A stretch of 44,441 nt of DNA from a virus, in the IMG/VR virus record IMGVR_UViG_3300028550_004391, positions 1 to 44,441 of that record; one strand, given 5' to 3'. Position numbers and translations under genes: made by a program. Positions 1-8,803 of the stretch are shown piece by piece. Position 1 is the first letter of the stretch. Every line of letters begins with the position of its first letter. The notes below the pieces were generated by a model. The model searched no databases. It saw only the letters and a list, made by a program, of their open reading frames with translations, and was not told the origin of the DNA.

Positions 1-1550
1 AAAAATCAGCTGACCACTCTAATGGGCGAATAACTCACGAAGAAAAACTAGCATGGGATATTAATGCTCCTTCAAGCTATGCTGTATATCCTGGAAACTG
101 GAATGAAAGCCAAAATAATATATATGTATCCGTAGGAAACCAGGATGACACTCAAAGCGCTGGATGGAAAATGGCTTCCGGCTCTACAGTTGCTGAAGGA
201 ACCCTACCAGGATTCACAGGAAGTATGCAAGAGTTAAGGTATTGGTCGTTCCCAACTAGTACGATCCTAAGTGATGCTGCATTTAATAATCACGTTCTTT
301 CACCACTATCTATTGAAGGCAATACCTACACATCATCATATACTGATTTGGTAGCTAGATGGCCAATGGGTGCAACAGGAGTAACTGCTAGTTTAAATAG
401 TGTAACCCTTGCATCTAAGCATCCGAACCAAAACATAGCAACAAACTCATTTTTAGATGCTTCCCCTTCGTTGCATATGGTGCTATCAGGATCTGGATAT
501 ACTGGCACAGCAGCAGACTGGCAATACGAAGAGGAAACGTTCTACACTGTGGTTCCTGAAATTATTGGCACAAGAGCAGTTTCAGATAAAATAAGAATTG
601 ACAACTCAACATACACCGGAAGTTTCTATGTAGATAGTTCGGTGGTTTCAAGCTCGATAAAACTATCGGCACCAGACTCCCCACTACTTGGGATATTCTT
701 TTCTCCTAACGACGATATAGATCTAGACATCTCCCACACAATAGGTGGTGCTAAGTTTGACGACTTTGTTGGTAACCCAAGGGATGCATATAGAACTACA
801 TATAAAGAGCTAAGGAGTATAAGTAACTTTTATTGGCAAAAATACCAAGCGAGCCCAACCTTTGCTGCTTATCTTAAAGTTCTAAAGTATTTTGATAGTT
901 CATTATTCCTACAGCTCGAATCTTTACTTCCTGCAAGGGCTAATAAGCAAACCGGCCTTTTAATTAAGCCAAATCTTTTAGAAAGACCAACAATTGCAAG
1001 AGTGTCTGAGTCCTTTGCCAATCTCACATATGAACAGGCAGAAGCCATAACCTTTAATCCTGCATTTAGTACAGAGCACATTGAAACCTATGAAGCGTTA
1101 TTTAAAACATATATAGTTCATGGCAGAGACACTCATGCTAGTGCTACCCCACACTTTCCAAATAGCTTTGATGATTCTTTAGCTACTGGGTATGGCATAA
1201 GTAATATGGCATCAGCAGACGTACCAGTTTATGATCTAACAACAGTAAGTAAGCGCTACCAAACATACACATCGGGAAGCTCAGGGATAATTTCAACAGC
1301 GATTTCGGTTCAAGACTTTCTACCAGCAGCTGTTAATAACCATCGATACGCAGGGTCTAAATATGGTCGCGTTCCGGGGTCAATAGGTGGAGTTATAAAC
1401 TTAATAAACGACACTTCAGTTACTGGTAAAGGATTATTCGATGCAAGTACAAACATTCGTTGCGCAATCGAAGTCGTAGAGACAAATCCTGTAGAATTAA
1501 CATCTACCCAAGGCCCACTAACGGCTTTAGGGGAAATACAAATTAGATAA
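1..1550 (+). CDS. Virion structural protein with LamG-like domain, 5'-partial
   Basis: The frame is open from the left edge (codon phase begins at base 3), so the true start lies outside the window and the first in-window ATG at 171 is internal. About 515 codons are visible. An early stretch, ITHEEKLAWDI, recalls the EHIAW region of the fibre-like protein at 33813. Residues after codon 56 read like a LamG/concanavalin-type fold: the segment GSMQELRYWS, followed by an Asn-rich strand and DLVARWPMG, resembles the usual LamG strand pattern. The rest has no recognised motif. It is followed by a GATATTTATA motif and further structural genes, so a tail, baseplate or fibre-associated role is likely. 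This is inference; the exact structure is unknown. Confidence 0.7.
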   Translation, partial: KSADHSNGRITHEEKLAWDINAPSSYAVYPGNWNESQNNIYVSVGNQDDTQSAGWKMASGSTVAEGTLPGFTGSMQELRYWSFPTSTILSDAAFNNHVLSPLSIEGNTYTSSYTDLVARWPMGATGVTASLNSVTLASKHPNQNIATNSFLDASPSLHMVLSGSGYTGTAADWQYEEETFYTVVPEIIGTRAVSDKIRIDNSTYTGSFYVDSSVVSSSIKLSAPDSPLLGIFFSPNDDIDLDISHTIGGAKFDDFVGNPRDAYRTTYKELRSISNFYWQKYQASPTFAAYLKVLKYFDSSLFLQLESLLPARANKQTGLLIKPNLLERPTIARVSESFANLTYEQAEAITFNPAFSTEHIETYEALFKTYIVHGRDTHASATPHFPNSFDDSLATGYGISNMASADVPVYDLTTVSKRYQTYTSGSSGIISTAISVQDFLPAAVNNHRYAGSKYGRVPGSIGGVINLINDTSVTGKGLFDASTNIRCAIEVVETNPVELTSTQGPLTALGEIQIR

Positions 1551-1561
1551 TCAATATTCAA

Positions 1562-1571
1562 GATATTTATA
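1562..1571 (+). promoter_or_regulatory. Late-promoter-like motif GATATTTATA
   Basis: Exact GATATTTATA in the short gap before the gene at 1590, 18 bases from its ATG, with AGGAG between. It is one of about 15 such sites, all in the same orientation before rightward genes. Promoter function is inferred from position and recurrence. Confidence 0.6.
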
Positions 1572-1589
1572 TATACCAAAGGAGACATA

Positions 1590-2219
1590 ATGGGATATTT
1601 AGACAAATCAACAATCACCGTCGATGCTATATTGACAAAACGAGGCCGTGAAAAACTTGCAGCTGGAAATTTCAACATTACTAAATTTGCACTTGCAGAC
1701 GACGAGGTCGACTACACACTATGGGATGAAAACCATGGTAAAGGAACTAATTTCTATGGTCAAGCAATTGAAAATATGCCTATGGTAGAAGCTGTTCCCG
1801 ACGAATCTAAAGTAATGAGATTTAAACTTATGACTCTAGAAAAGAACATTCAAAAGCTACCATTCCTACAACTATCTCCTGCCAATGCTATATTTGCTAT
1901 CACTTATAATGGCTTTGGTGCTATAACGGCTAAGACATCAATAGCAGGTTCGGGTACTGCATTTGCAGACACTTTCTATACTGCTATTATATCTGATGGC
2001 ACTTTGGTTACTTTTAGAGGCGATGATATTAACACTCAGGAAGGTGGATCAATATCTAAAAACTTCTTCGTAGAGGATGGTTCAGCTAATATAACATTTG
2101 AAGGTTTAAACCTTTCGGAAACAACCGACAAAACCACAACAATGACCGTTATAGGTAATGCAACAGGTATAACCCAAACGGTTACAATAAGTGTAACTAA
2201 AAAACCAGTAAACGCTTAA
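1590..2219 (+). CDS. Conserved T4-like structural protein, function unknown
   Basis: This 209-residue protein starts MGYLDKSTITVDAILTKRGR, an N-terminus I recognise from marine T4-like phages where it is usually called a structural or hypothetical protein. A conserved-looking acidic patch (ALADDEVDYTLWDE) follows around residue 36. Residues about 130-205 are Ser/Thr/Gly-rich with alternating hydrophobics, which suggests an Ig-like beta domain. AGGAG lies 8 bases before the ATG and a GATATTTATA motif precedes it, which fixes the start. No enzyme motif is visible. Its place among virion genes suggests a particle component; the role is unknown. Confidence 0.8.
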   Translation: MGYLDKSTITVDAILTKRGREKLAAGNFNITKFALADDEVDYTLWDENHGKGTNFYGQAIENMPMVEAVPDESKVMRFKLMTLEKNIQKLPFLQLSPANAIFAITYNGFGAITAKTSIAGSGTAFADTFYTAIISDGTLVTFRGDDINTQEGGSISKNFFVEDGSANITFEGLNLSETTDKTTTMTVIGNATGITQTVTISVTKKPVNA

Positions 2220-2231
2220 TAGAGTAATAAC

Positions 2232-3347
2232 ATGGCATCAATAACAACAGTAATAGCAGGAAATTCTTCATTTATCGACTTCGGCGTAACAGTAAACGAA
2301 GCTGGAGACGTTCTAGGCGGAGATATCCAATTAAACCCAGTAGGTGACAGAATTAATTCGGCAATGTGGGCAAGTGGAGACACAACCCTCCTTGGTAATG
2401 AAATGCACACATCTTCTACCCAGCATGCAACTTCGGGAGAATACTATCATGATGTCTATCGTACAGAGCAAACCTCAGTTGATGCTGACACAACACAGGT
2501 ACCTCAATTTTCTGTAGCTTATGGCAATTATAATGGATATGGAGAAACAAGTCTAGAAGGACAGACTAATGGGCTCACTCCTACTAAAGCTATTTACTCC
2601 CAGTATGCAGCTCTTCTAGAAGATAAAAATTCCACAGATGCAGACTTCAAGTTTAAAATTGGTGGTGCTGCAAGTGATTCTATTTACGTTATTAATATAG
2701 GCAGAAGCCAATTGAAAGAACGCGTAGACTCTGGTAACTGGGAGTTAAAGATTTCTGGATCCCTAGGCAACTCTACTTTTGTTGACCAATATCTTGGTTC
2801 TGGTAGTAACGACCTTGGTGATGGTCCTGTTCCAATCCGTTCTGGGTCTATAGGTTCTAGTTTTACTGGAACAACGGAATATGGTCTGTTTTATCCAAAC
2901 TATGGCGTTTTGGTTTTTGATACTGTAACTTTGGATGCCACAGTCGGTATGACCGCTTCAGCACATGTTTTAAATTATGATGGAACTGGAGCAGGTTACT
3001 CAGCAGCAACGTCTTTCAATAAAACTGGATCTTTAAATTTCCTTACGGCCCTTCAACTTGGAAACCACTTTAAGGCAAGAAGCACAGAACATTTACACAC
3101 CAGGACTTACTTTTGTAGAATCCCGTCGTATGCTGCTAACTTCTCGTCCAACCCAACCTTTGTTAAGCAAACAACTCAAGACGGATCATTTTTATACCAA
3201 TCAATGGTGGGTAACCCAAAAAGCTACGTCACAACCGTAGGCCTCTATGATGAACAACACGAACTCTTGGCAGTAGCTAAGCTTAGCAAACCTTTATTGA
3301 AATCATTCAGTAGAGAAGCTTTAGTTAGAGTCCGCTTAGAATACTAG
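2232..3347 (+). CDS. Virion structural protein with VGLYD C-terminal motif
   Basis: The 371-residue product has no catalytic motif. Its C-terminal 50 residues (SYVTTVGLYDEQHELLAVAK, then SKPLLKSFSREALVRVRLEY) closely parallel the end of the next gene product (PYVTTVGLYDDNSNLLAIGK, then GQAIKKSEKFDTSYVVRFDT). The two proteins therefore share a domain even though their N-terminal parts differ. I associate this ending with T4-like structural proteins from marine phages. The ribosome site is weak (GAGTAATAAC before ATG). The gap to the previous gene is 12 bases, so co-transcription is likely. Role in the tail or baseplate is inferred from context. Confidence 0.75.
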   Translation: MASITTVIAGNSSFIDFGVTVNEAGDVLGGDIQLNPVGDRINSAMWASGDTTLLGNEMHTSSTQHATSGEYYHDVYRTEQTSVDADTTQVPQFSVAYGNYNGYGETSLEGQTNGLTPTKAIYSQYAALLEDKNSTDADFKFKIGGAASDSIYVINIGRSQLKERVDSGNWELKISGSLGNSTFVDQYLGSGSNDLGDGPVPIRSGSIGSSFTGTTEYGLFYPNYGVLVFDTVTLDATVGMTASAHVLNYDGTGAGYSAATSFNKTGSLNFLTALQLGNHFKARSTEHLHTRTYFCRIPSYAANFSSNPTFVKQTTQDGSFLYQSMVGNPKSYVTTVGLYDEQHELLAVAKLSKPLLKSFSREALVRVRLEY

Positions 3348-3356
3348 GACTCTAAT

Positions 3357-4199
3357 ATGGCTGGAGCTTTCAAAACAGTAGCTACTAAAAACATAACCCG
3401 ACACACTGCTCATAAATCTTATGAAGTTGTGTTGCTGGATCATTCGGGAAGTTTTAGTGCCGAATCAGATCTCGAAGTATTTGTATATCACGGAAAGGAC
3501 AATACAGCGGAATATGGCCTAAGTGATACTGCTACTACAAATGGATATAACAACCGGGACATCTGGAATTCCATAAATACAAATTTCTATAAAAAAGTCG
3601 AAGGTCCTCCTGGAGAAGGTGGCGGTTACCAAGGCCATGTCGACCCGACCTTTAAAGGATCAACAAGGATTCTTAGTAACCCTCTCGGCGAACACATCCG
3701 TGTGATGTCAATTCCCCATCTAATGATAGGGGACGGCATTAAACCAGGAAGCTTTCTCCACGTTACATCGGTGGCCCTGAAATTTTACGACGACGGCCTA
3801 GGGAATGTATACTCAGAAAGCTACGGACCTTCTATCACAAAAGTCGGAAATATATTTTATAAACATGGTATAATAGTAGTAGAGGTCGCAAACGCTAGTA
3901 TAGAGTATTTAAGAGTGGGTACACTTAGCTTTAAAAACACCCATGTAATAGAAGAGCATGAGTATATGTGTAACGCTAGTAAGCATGAGTTCAATGCCAC
4001 TACCAACCAATCAGTTCTAAGTAACATAGCCTCCGGCTCGGTAGCTGGTTTTGTAAGTTCGTCTGCATTTAACCCATATGTAACAACTGTTGGTCTATAT
4101 GATGACAATAGCAATCTACTAGCAATAGGAAAGTTAGGCCAAGCAATAAAAAAATCAGAAAAGTTCGACACTTCATATGTCGTTAGGTTTGATACATAA
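3357..4199 (+). CDS. Virion structural protein, paralogous C-terminus with upstream gene
   Basis: This 280-residue protein follows the previous gene by 9 bases and ends in the same VGLYDxxxxLLAxxKL block (residues about 241-262). The middle region (EYLRVGTLSFKNTHVIEEHE) looks like beta-rich virion protein. A Gly/Pro-rich loop (EGPPGEGGGYQGH region, near residue 85) probably separates two folded parts. There are no signal, membrane or enzyme motifs. The partial duplication with its neighbour suggests two related proteins forming one sub-structure, but this is inference. Confidence 0.75.
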   Translation: MAGAFKTVATKNITRHTAHKSYEVVLLDHSGSFSAESDLEVFVYHGKDNTAEYGLSDTATTNGYNNRDIWNSINTNFYKKVEGPPGEGGGYQGHVDPTFKGSTRILSNPLGEHIRVMSIPHLMIGDGIKPGSFLHVTSVALKFYDDGLGNVYSESYGPSITKVGNIFYKHGIIVVEVANASIEYLRVGTLSFKNTHVIEEHEYMCNASKHEFNATTNQSVLSNIASGSVAGFVSSSAFNPYVTTVGLYDDNSNLLAIGKLGQAIKKSEKFDTSYVVRFDT

Positions 4200-4205
4200 T
4201 AAATA

Positions 4206-4652
4206 ATGAGTCACTGGAAGTACAAAGGCAAACCTCTGTCTGAAGTTCCCCAAGGATTTTTCGGTTTTGTTTATATAATTACCAATAGTAAAAATGGTAA
4301 AAAGTATATTGGCCGGAAGTACTTCGGAACCACAAGAAGAGTTAAAGTAAAGGGCAAGACCCGAAGAAAAATAGTTAGAAAGGAATCTGACTGGAGGACT
4401 TATGTAGGATCCTCTAAATCCCTTACAAAAGCAATCGAAGAGTTCGGATATGATAATTTTAGGTTTGAAATTTTATTCTTAGGCGAAACCAAAGGCCAAG
4501 TAAACTACATGGAAGAAAACGTCCAACACAAAGCCAATGTTATGATTCGGGATGATTATTATAATGATTGTGTAGGTTCTAGGAAGTTCGTCTCCGTTAA
4601 ATTCACAGACAGATCTAAAGCACTAATTTTTGAAACAAACCTCCCGAAATAA
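4206..4652 (+). CDS. GIY-YIG family nuclease-like protein
   Basis: The 148-residue product begins with a short W-K-Y-K-G segment. It then shows the GIY-YIG pattern: FVYIIT at residues 21-26 and KKYIGRKY at 32-39, followed by YVGSS, an AIEEFGYDNFRFEIL helix-strand, a Glu-rich helix (MEENVQ) and a conserved-looking YYNDCVG. Family members cut DNA one strand at a time and occur as homing endonucleases or repair nucleases. There is no DNA-binding tail of the I-TevI kind, so this is a compact stand-alone form. No clear ribosome site precedes the ATG. It opens the DNA-metabolism island ahead of the primase. Family assignment is fairly safe; the substrate is unknown. Confidence 0.75.
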   Translation: MSHWKYKGKPLSEVPQGFFGFVYIITNSKNGKKYIGRKYFGTTRRVKVKGKTRRKIVRKESDWRTYVGSSKSLTKAIEEFGYDNFRFEILFLGETKGQVNYMEENVQHKANVMIRDDYYNDCVGSRKFVSVKFTDRSKALIFETNLPK

Positions 4653-4689
4653 TTTTTTTTCTCGTAGTTATTTCTTATATTAAGAGGGC

Positions 4690-5607
4690 ATGATTAAACA
4701 GAAGATAAAGCATATTCTTGAGAGTGTTCTCGGTAAAGGTCACGATAAAAACCATGGTGACATATGGTTTAACTGTCCGTACTGCCATCATCCGAAACCA
4801 AAGCTATCCATAAACATAATCAACCAAAAATGGCAATGTTGGGTATGTGGTAAGAAAGGTCGCAAGCTTGTAAACATCTTAAAGTCTTTGCAGGCATCAT
4901 ATCAAAAAATAAAAGACCTGGGTAACTTGGTTGGCGAAGTAGATCAATTCCACGTTGACAAGCAACCAACATTCCTTGCACTTCCATTAGAATATATTCC
5001 TATTCTAGAAGGCAATATGAAAAGCCCGGACTTTAGGAATGCTGTAAAATATCTTAAATCTAGAGGCATAGCTAAATATGACATACTCAGATACTCCATC
5101 GGGTATTGTGAGTCTGGTGAGTATGGTGGAATGATAATCATACCTAGCTTCGATAGCTCAGGAGAACTTAACTACTTCACCGCAAGATCATTTTATGATA
5201 CTAGTTTTAAGCATAAGAATCCCAAAGTTTCAAAAGACATTATTGGGTATGATCTACTAGTTAATTGGAGCGAACCTATTAATATTGTCGAGGGTCCATT
5301 TGATGCTTTGACCGTCGGAGAGAATGCTATTCCTTTATTCGGTAAAATGATCCAAAAATCTCTACGATATAAAATACTACAGAATAGAGTAGCACGAGTT
5401 AATTTATTGCTAGATTCAGACGCAAGAGCTAAGTCTCTTGAGCACGCAGAATTTCTTATGAATAATAATATTGAAGTCCACATGGTTGACATGCAGGATT
5501 CAGACCCATCAGATCTAGGCCGATCTAAAGTTTTAGAATTAATATCCAAGTCATCAAAATTGACCTTTGGAAAATTAATGGAGTATAAGCTATATGCAAA
5601 AGCTTGA
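4690..5607 (+). CDS. 61: DNA primase, T4 gp61-like (zinc ribbon plus Toprim)
   Basis: This 305-residue protein has an N-terminal zinc ribbon with Cys29-X2-Cys32 and Cys50-X2-Cys53, typical of DnaG-class primases. A Toprim core follows, with the Glu motif NIVEGPFDAL (Glu201) and the DxD motif LLDSDAR (Asp242, Asp244). Such primases make the RNA primers for lagging-strand synthesis at the phage replisome. It is slightly shorter than T4 gp61. The start is supported by GAGGG six bases upstream. The 3' end overlaps the next gene by 14 bases, linking primer synthesis and recombination functions in one transcript. No helicase domain is attached, so the helicase should be encoded elsewhere. Confidence 0.9.
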   Translation: MIKQKIKHILESVLGKGHDKNHGDIWFNCPYCHHPKPKLSINIINQKWQCWVCGKKGRKLVNILKSLQASYQKIKDLGNLVGEVDQFHVDKQPTFLALPLEYIPILEGNMKSPDFRNAVKYLKSRGIAKYDILRYSIGYCESGEYGGMIIIPSFDSSGELNYFTARSFYDTSFKHKNPKVSKDIIGYDLLVNWSEPINIVEGPFDALTVGENAIPLFGKMIQKSLRYKILQNRVARVNLLLDSDARAKSLEHAEFLMNNNIEVHMVDMQDSDPSDLGRSKVLELISKSSKLTFGKLMEYKLYAKA

Positions 5608-8600
5608 TATTGGTATAAGCTCTGTAGAGCAAATCTTTCATATCGCAGACATACACATCAGGAATTATAATCGCCATGATGAGTATCGAAAAATATTTAC
5701 AGAACTTTATAAAGCTGTAGATGATCTTCCTGAGAAATCTATTGTGTATATAGCCGGAGACATTGTTCATAATAAAATCGACATGTCACCAGAGCTCATA
5801 GACTTAACGTCTGAATTCCTAAGGGAGCTTGCAAACAGAAGGCCAACTATTTTCATTCGTGGCAATCACGATATGAACTTAAATAACAAAAGCCGGATGG
5901 ATGCTCTAAGGCCTATATATGATAGCCTGAAACATCCGAACCTACACTACCTAGATAAAACTGAAGTGTATGATGTAGCAGATCTTTACCTTAGTGTATT
6001 TGATATTGCTGACGACCATGAAAACTATATCCAAGCAAAGGATATACCTGACGACAAGCTTAAGGTTGCATTCTTTCATGGTGCTGTCGATTCGTCTATG
6101 ACCGACGGAGGATTCAAGGTTACAAATTTAAATCATGGCATTGGCATGTTCGCTGGCTATGATCTAGTTCTACTCGGTGATATTCACAAACATCAATATT
6201 TGGACGTTGACAAGCGGGTACACTATCCAGGCTCATTAGTCCAACAGAACTTCGGAGAAGCTTATGAAAACCATGGCTATACTACTTGGAACACTGCTGA
6301 CTTGTCTAGCAGCTTTACTCATATCCATAACGATCATGGCTTCTATACCATTGATATTACTGATGGGGTGTTACCTAGCATTAAAACAATTCCTAAGTTT
6401 CCTAGACTAAGGATTAGAACAACCAACACCACCGAAGCAGAATTAAAAACTCTATTAAGTACGGTCAGAAAGAAAGCTACATTCGCTGATGCAATGGTTG
6501 TCAAGCTGGATAAGTTAGCAGGCACTGCCACAAACAAAACTTCAAAAGCCCTAGTGAATAATGTCAGGGATGTTGAATATCAAAATGAACTCATCGGGGA
6601 GTATATAGAAAGGAATTTCTCTGCTGACCCTGCTATAATCGATAGAGTTAAGAATATCAACCGTGGACTTAATAAAGATTTAGCTCCCGTCGAAATTTCA
6701 AGAAATATATTCTGGAAGGCCAAAGGGTTTGAGTTTTCGAATATGTTTAGCTATGGTCCTGACAATAGTATTGACTTTGATAAGGCTTCTGGCTTGATGG
6801 GATTGTTCGCAGCAAACCACTCAGGTAAGTCTGCAATCCTAGACTCAATAGCATTTTGCTTGTTTGATAAATGCAGTAGAACTAAAAAAGCTGAAGACGT
6901 TATGAACAACCGATCTTTAAACTTTTACTGCAAATTTAACTTTGAGGTGGATGGTGTTGATTTCTTTGTCGAACGAAAAGCCAAAAGAGTAAAGTCTGGT
7001 AAATCAAATGTCAAGGTCGATGTTAACTTTTGGATGATTGGCGAAGACGGAAGCGAGGTATCTTTAAATGGAGAGCAAAGAAGGGACACAAATAAGAACA
7101 TCAGAGGTTATGTTGGCAAGTATGAAGACTTTGAATTAACAGCCCTATCAGCCCAAAATAATAGCACCGGGTTCATAAACAAGTCCCAAACAGAGCGCAA
7201 GGATTCATTGGCCCAATTCATGGACATAACCGTTTTCGAAGAGATCTATGCTCTTGCCAACGAAGAGATCCGTGACGTCCAAGTTTCCCTGAGAGAATTC
7301 AAAAAGATGGATTATGATCGTCAACTCCTTGATGCTGAGGTAACTCTTCAAGAAGCGACAACTGAGTATGCAACCGCTTCTGTTGCAGAAAAAGAACTAA
7401 AGCAAACAATAGCAGAATTATCTAGTAAGATCCTAGAAAAGTCTAAGCAACTCCGACAGACTATACCTCATGTAGACATCGATGCTCTGATGCAAAAGTC
7501 TGGAAGCTTGGTGAAAGCCTTGTCAGACAAGTACACACTTCAGAAAACCTTTGAATCCCAAACCGAAGCTAATAAAGAAAGATATATAGGAATAGCATCA
7601 GAACTCGAGCAAATAGATTATACCTCTGTAGATTCCAATGTTACTGACTATTATGAGACAATAACTGATAGGGACAATACAGAAACAAAACTAACAATTC
7701 TGATGGCTTCTGCAAAGCAGAAACGCAAACTTGTTGATGAACTAGAAAACCATTCTTATAATCCTGACTGTTCGCATTGTGTTGATAATCCATTTGTTAA
7801 GCAAGCTAAGCAGGCTCAGACGGAATTGGTTACCGACAAAACAACTGCTAATGCTCATTCCGAAAAGATTGCAAAATTGGAAGCATCGTCGGAGGACTTA
7901 TATACATATGTTGAGCAGAAATCCCATTACGACACCTTAAAAGTCCGCCTTGGTGGTATTAAAGCCAAGCAATTAGATATTAAAGTAGATAAGGCTAATG
8001 TAGGGTCTACAATCAATAATTTGAAATTATCTATGACTGGCACCATGAATAGTATTGCTGAATACCATGCTAATAAAAGGGATCTCGAACATAATAAAAC
8101 AATTGAAGCCAAGATCACTATTGTAGAAAATGATCTTGCAATTGCTACAGCATACCTCGACGATATCCAATCCTCAATAAAGCAGAAGCACACAGAACGT
8201 GCACTTGCAAGGACAACGATATCTCAAATAGAAGAATCTATTGATAATGCCAATGATGTAGAAAATAAACTAAAAGCCTATGAATACTACCTCGAAGCAA
8301 TTAAAAGAGACGGTGTACCATACGAACTTATATCAGAAGTACTTCCTCTAATACAAGACGAGGTAAATGAGATCCTAGCCCAACTTGTAGAATTCACAGT
8401 TATATTTGAAACTGATGGTAAAAACATCCTAACATTTATTAAGTATGATAAAAGCTCATGGCCACTAGAATTAACTTCTGGCATGGAAAAGTTTATATCC
8501 TCCTTAGCTATTAGAGTTGCCTTAATTAATGTTTCAAATTTGCCAAGGCCAAACTTCCTAGCAATCGACGAAGGATTCGGAACTTTAGACTCTGAGAACC

Positions 8601-8746
8601 TTAATAGCATGTTTATGCTATTTGACTATTTAAAGTCTGAGTTCTCGTTCATTTTGGTTATATCACATTTAGATGCATTACGAGATGTGGCTGACAATCT
8701 ATTTGAAATTAATGTAACTAATGACTTTAGCAAAATCACATTCTAA
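5594..8746 (+). CDS. Fused Mre11/SbcD-Rad50/SbcC nuclease (gp47-gp46 fusion)
   Basis: One 1050-residue reading frame carries both halves of the recombination nuclease. Residues 1-300 are a calcineurin-type phosphoesterase: ADIH (Asp19, His21), AGDIVHN (Asp56), RGNHD (89-93), FFHGA and LLGDIHKHQ. Residues 385 onward are a Rad50-type ATPase with Walker A AANHSGKS (Lys412), long coiled coils, a zinc-hook CSHC (Cys726, Cys729), signature LTSGMEKFISS near 960 and Walker B FLAIDEGFG (Asp992, Glu993). In T4 these are separate proteins, gp47 and gp46, which resect DNA ends for recombination-dependent replication and host DNA breakdown. I see no stop or shift between the halves. The Walker A has Ala where Gly is usual. 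Confidence 0.92.
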   Translation: MQKLDIGISSVEQIFHIADIHIRNYNRHDEYRKIFTELYKAVDDLPEKSIVYIAGDIVHNKIDMSPELIDLTSEFLRELANRRPTIFIRGNHDMNLNNKSRMDALRPIYDSLKHPNLHYLDKTEVYDVADLYLSVFDIADDHENYIQAKDIPDDKLKVAFFHGAVDSSMTDGGFKVTNLNHGIGMFAGYDLVLLGDIHKHQYLDVDKRVHYPGSLVQQNFGEAYENHGYTTWNTADLSSSFTHIHNDHGFYTIDITDGVLPSIKTIPKFPRLRIRTTNTTEAELKTLLSTVRKKATFADAMVVKLDKLAGTATNKTSKALVNNVRDVEYQNELIGEYIERNFSADPAIIDRVKNINRGLNKDLAPVEISRNIFWKAKGFEFSNMFSYGPDNSIDFDKASGLMGLFAANHSGKSAILDSIAFCLFDKCSRTKKAEDVMNNRSLNFYCKFNFEVDGVDFFVERKAKRVKSGKSNVKVDVNFWMIGEDGSEVSLNGEQRRDTNKNIRGYVGKYEDFELTALSAQNNSTGFINKSQTERKDSLAQFMDITVFEEIYALANEEIRDVQVSLREFKKMDYDRQLLDAEVTLQEATTEYATASVAEKELKQTIAELSSKILEKSKQLRQTIPHVDIDALMQKSGSLVKALSDKYTLQKTFESQTEANKERYIGIASELEQIDYTSVDSNVTDYYETITDRDNTETKLTILMASAKQKRKLVDELENHSYNPDCSHCVDNPFVKQAKQAQTELVTDKTTANAHSEKIAKLEASSEDLYTYVEQKSHYDTLKVRLGGIKAKQLDIKVDKANVGSTINNLKLSMTGTMNSIAEYHANKRDLEHNKTIEAKITIVENDLAIATAYLDDIQSSIKQKHTERALARTTISQIEESIDNANDVENKLKAYEYYLEAIKRDGVPYELISEVLPLIQDEVNEILAQLVEFTVIFETDGKNILTFIKYDKSSWPLELTSGMEKFISSLAIRVALINVSNLPRPNFLAIDEGFGTLDSENLNSMFMLFDYLKSEFSFILVISHLDALRDVADNLFEINVTNDFSKITF

Positions 8747-8748
8747 AT

Positions 8749-8758
8749 GATATTTATA
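8749..8758 (+). promoter_or_regulatory. Late-promoter-like motif GATATTTATA
   Basis: Exact GATATTTATA directly after the recombination nuclease stop codon and 45 bases before the ATG at 8804. It marks the switch from DNA-metabolism genes to virion genes. Function inferred. Confidence 0.6.
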
Positions 8759-8803
8759 TTAGATTCCCCTCGTAGGTGGAAGTATATATCAGGAGTATTA
8801 TAA

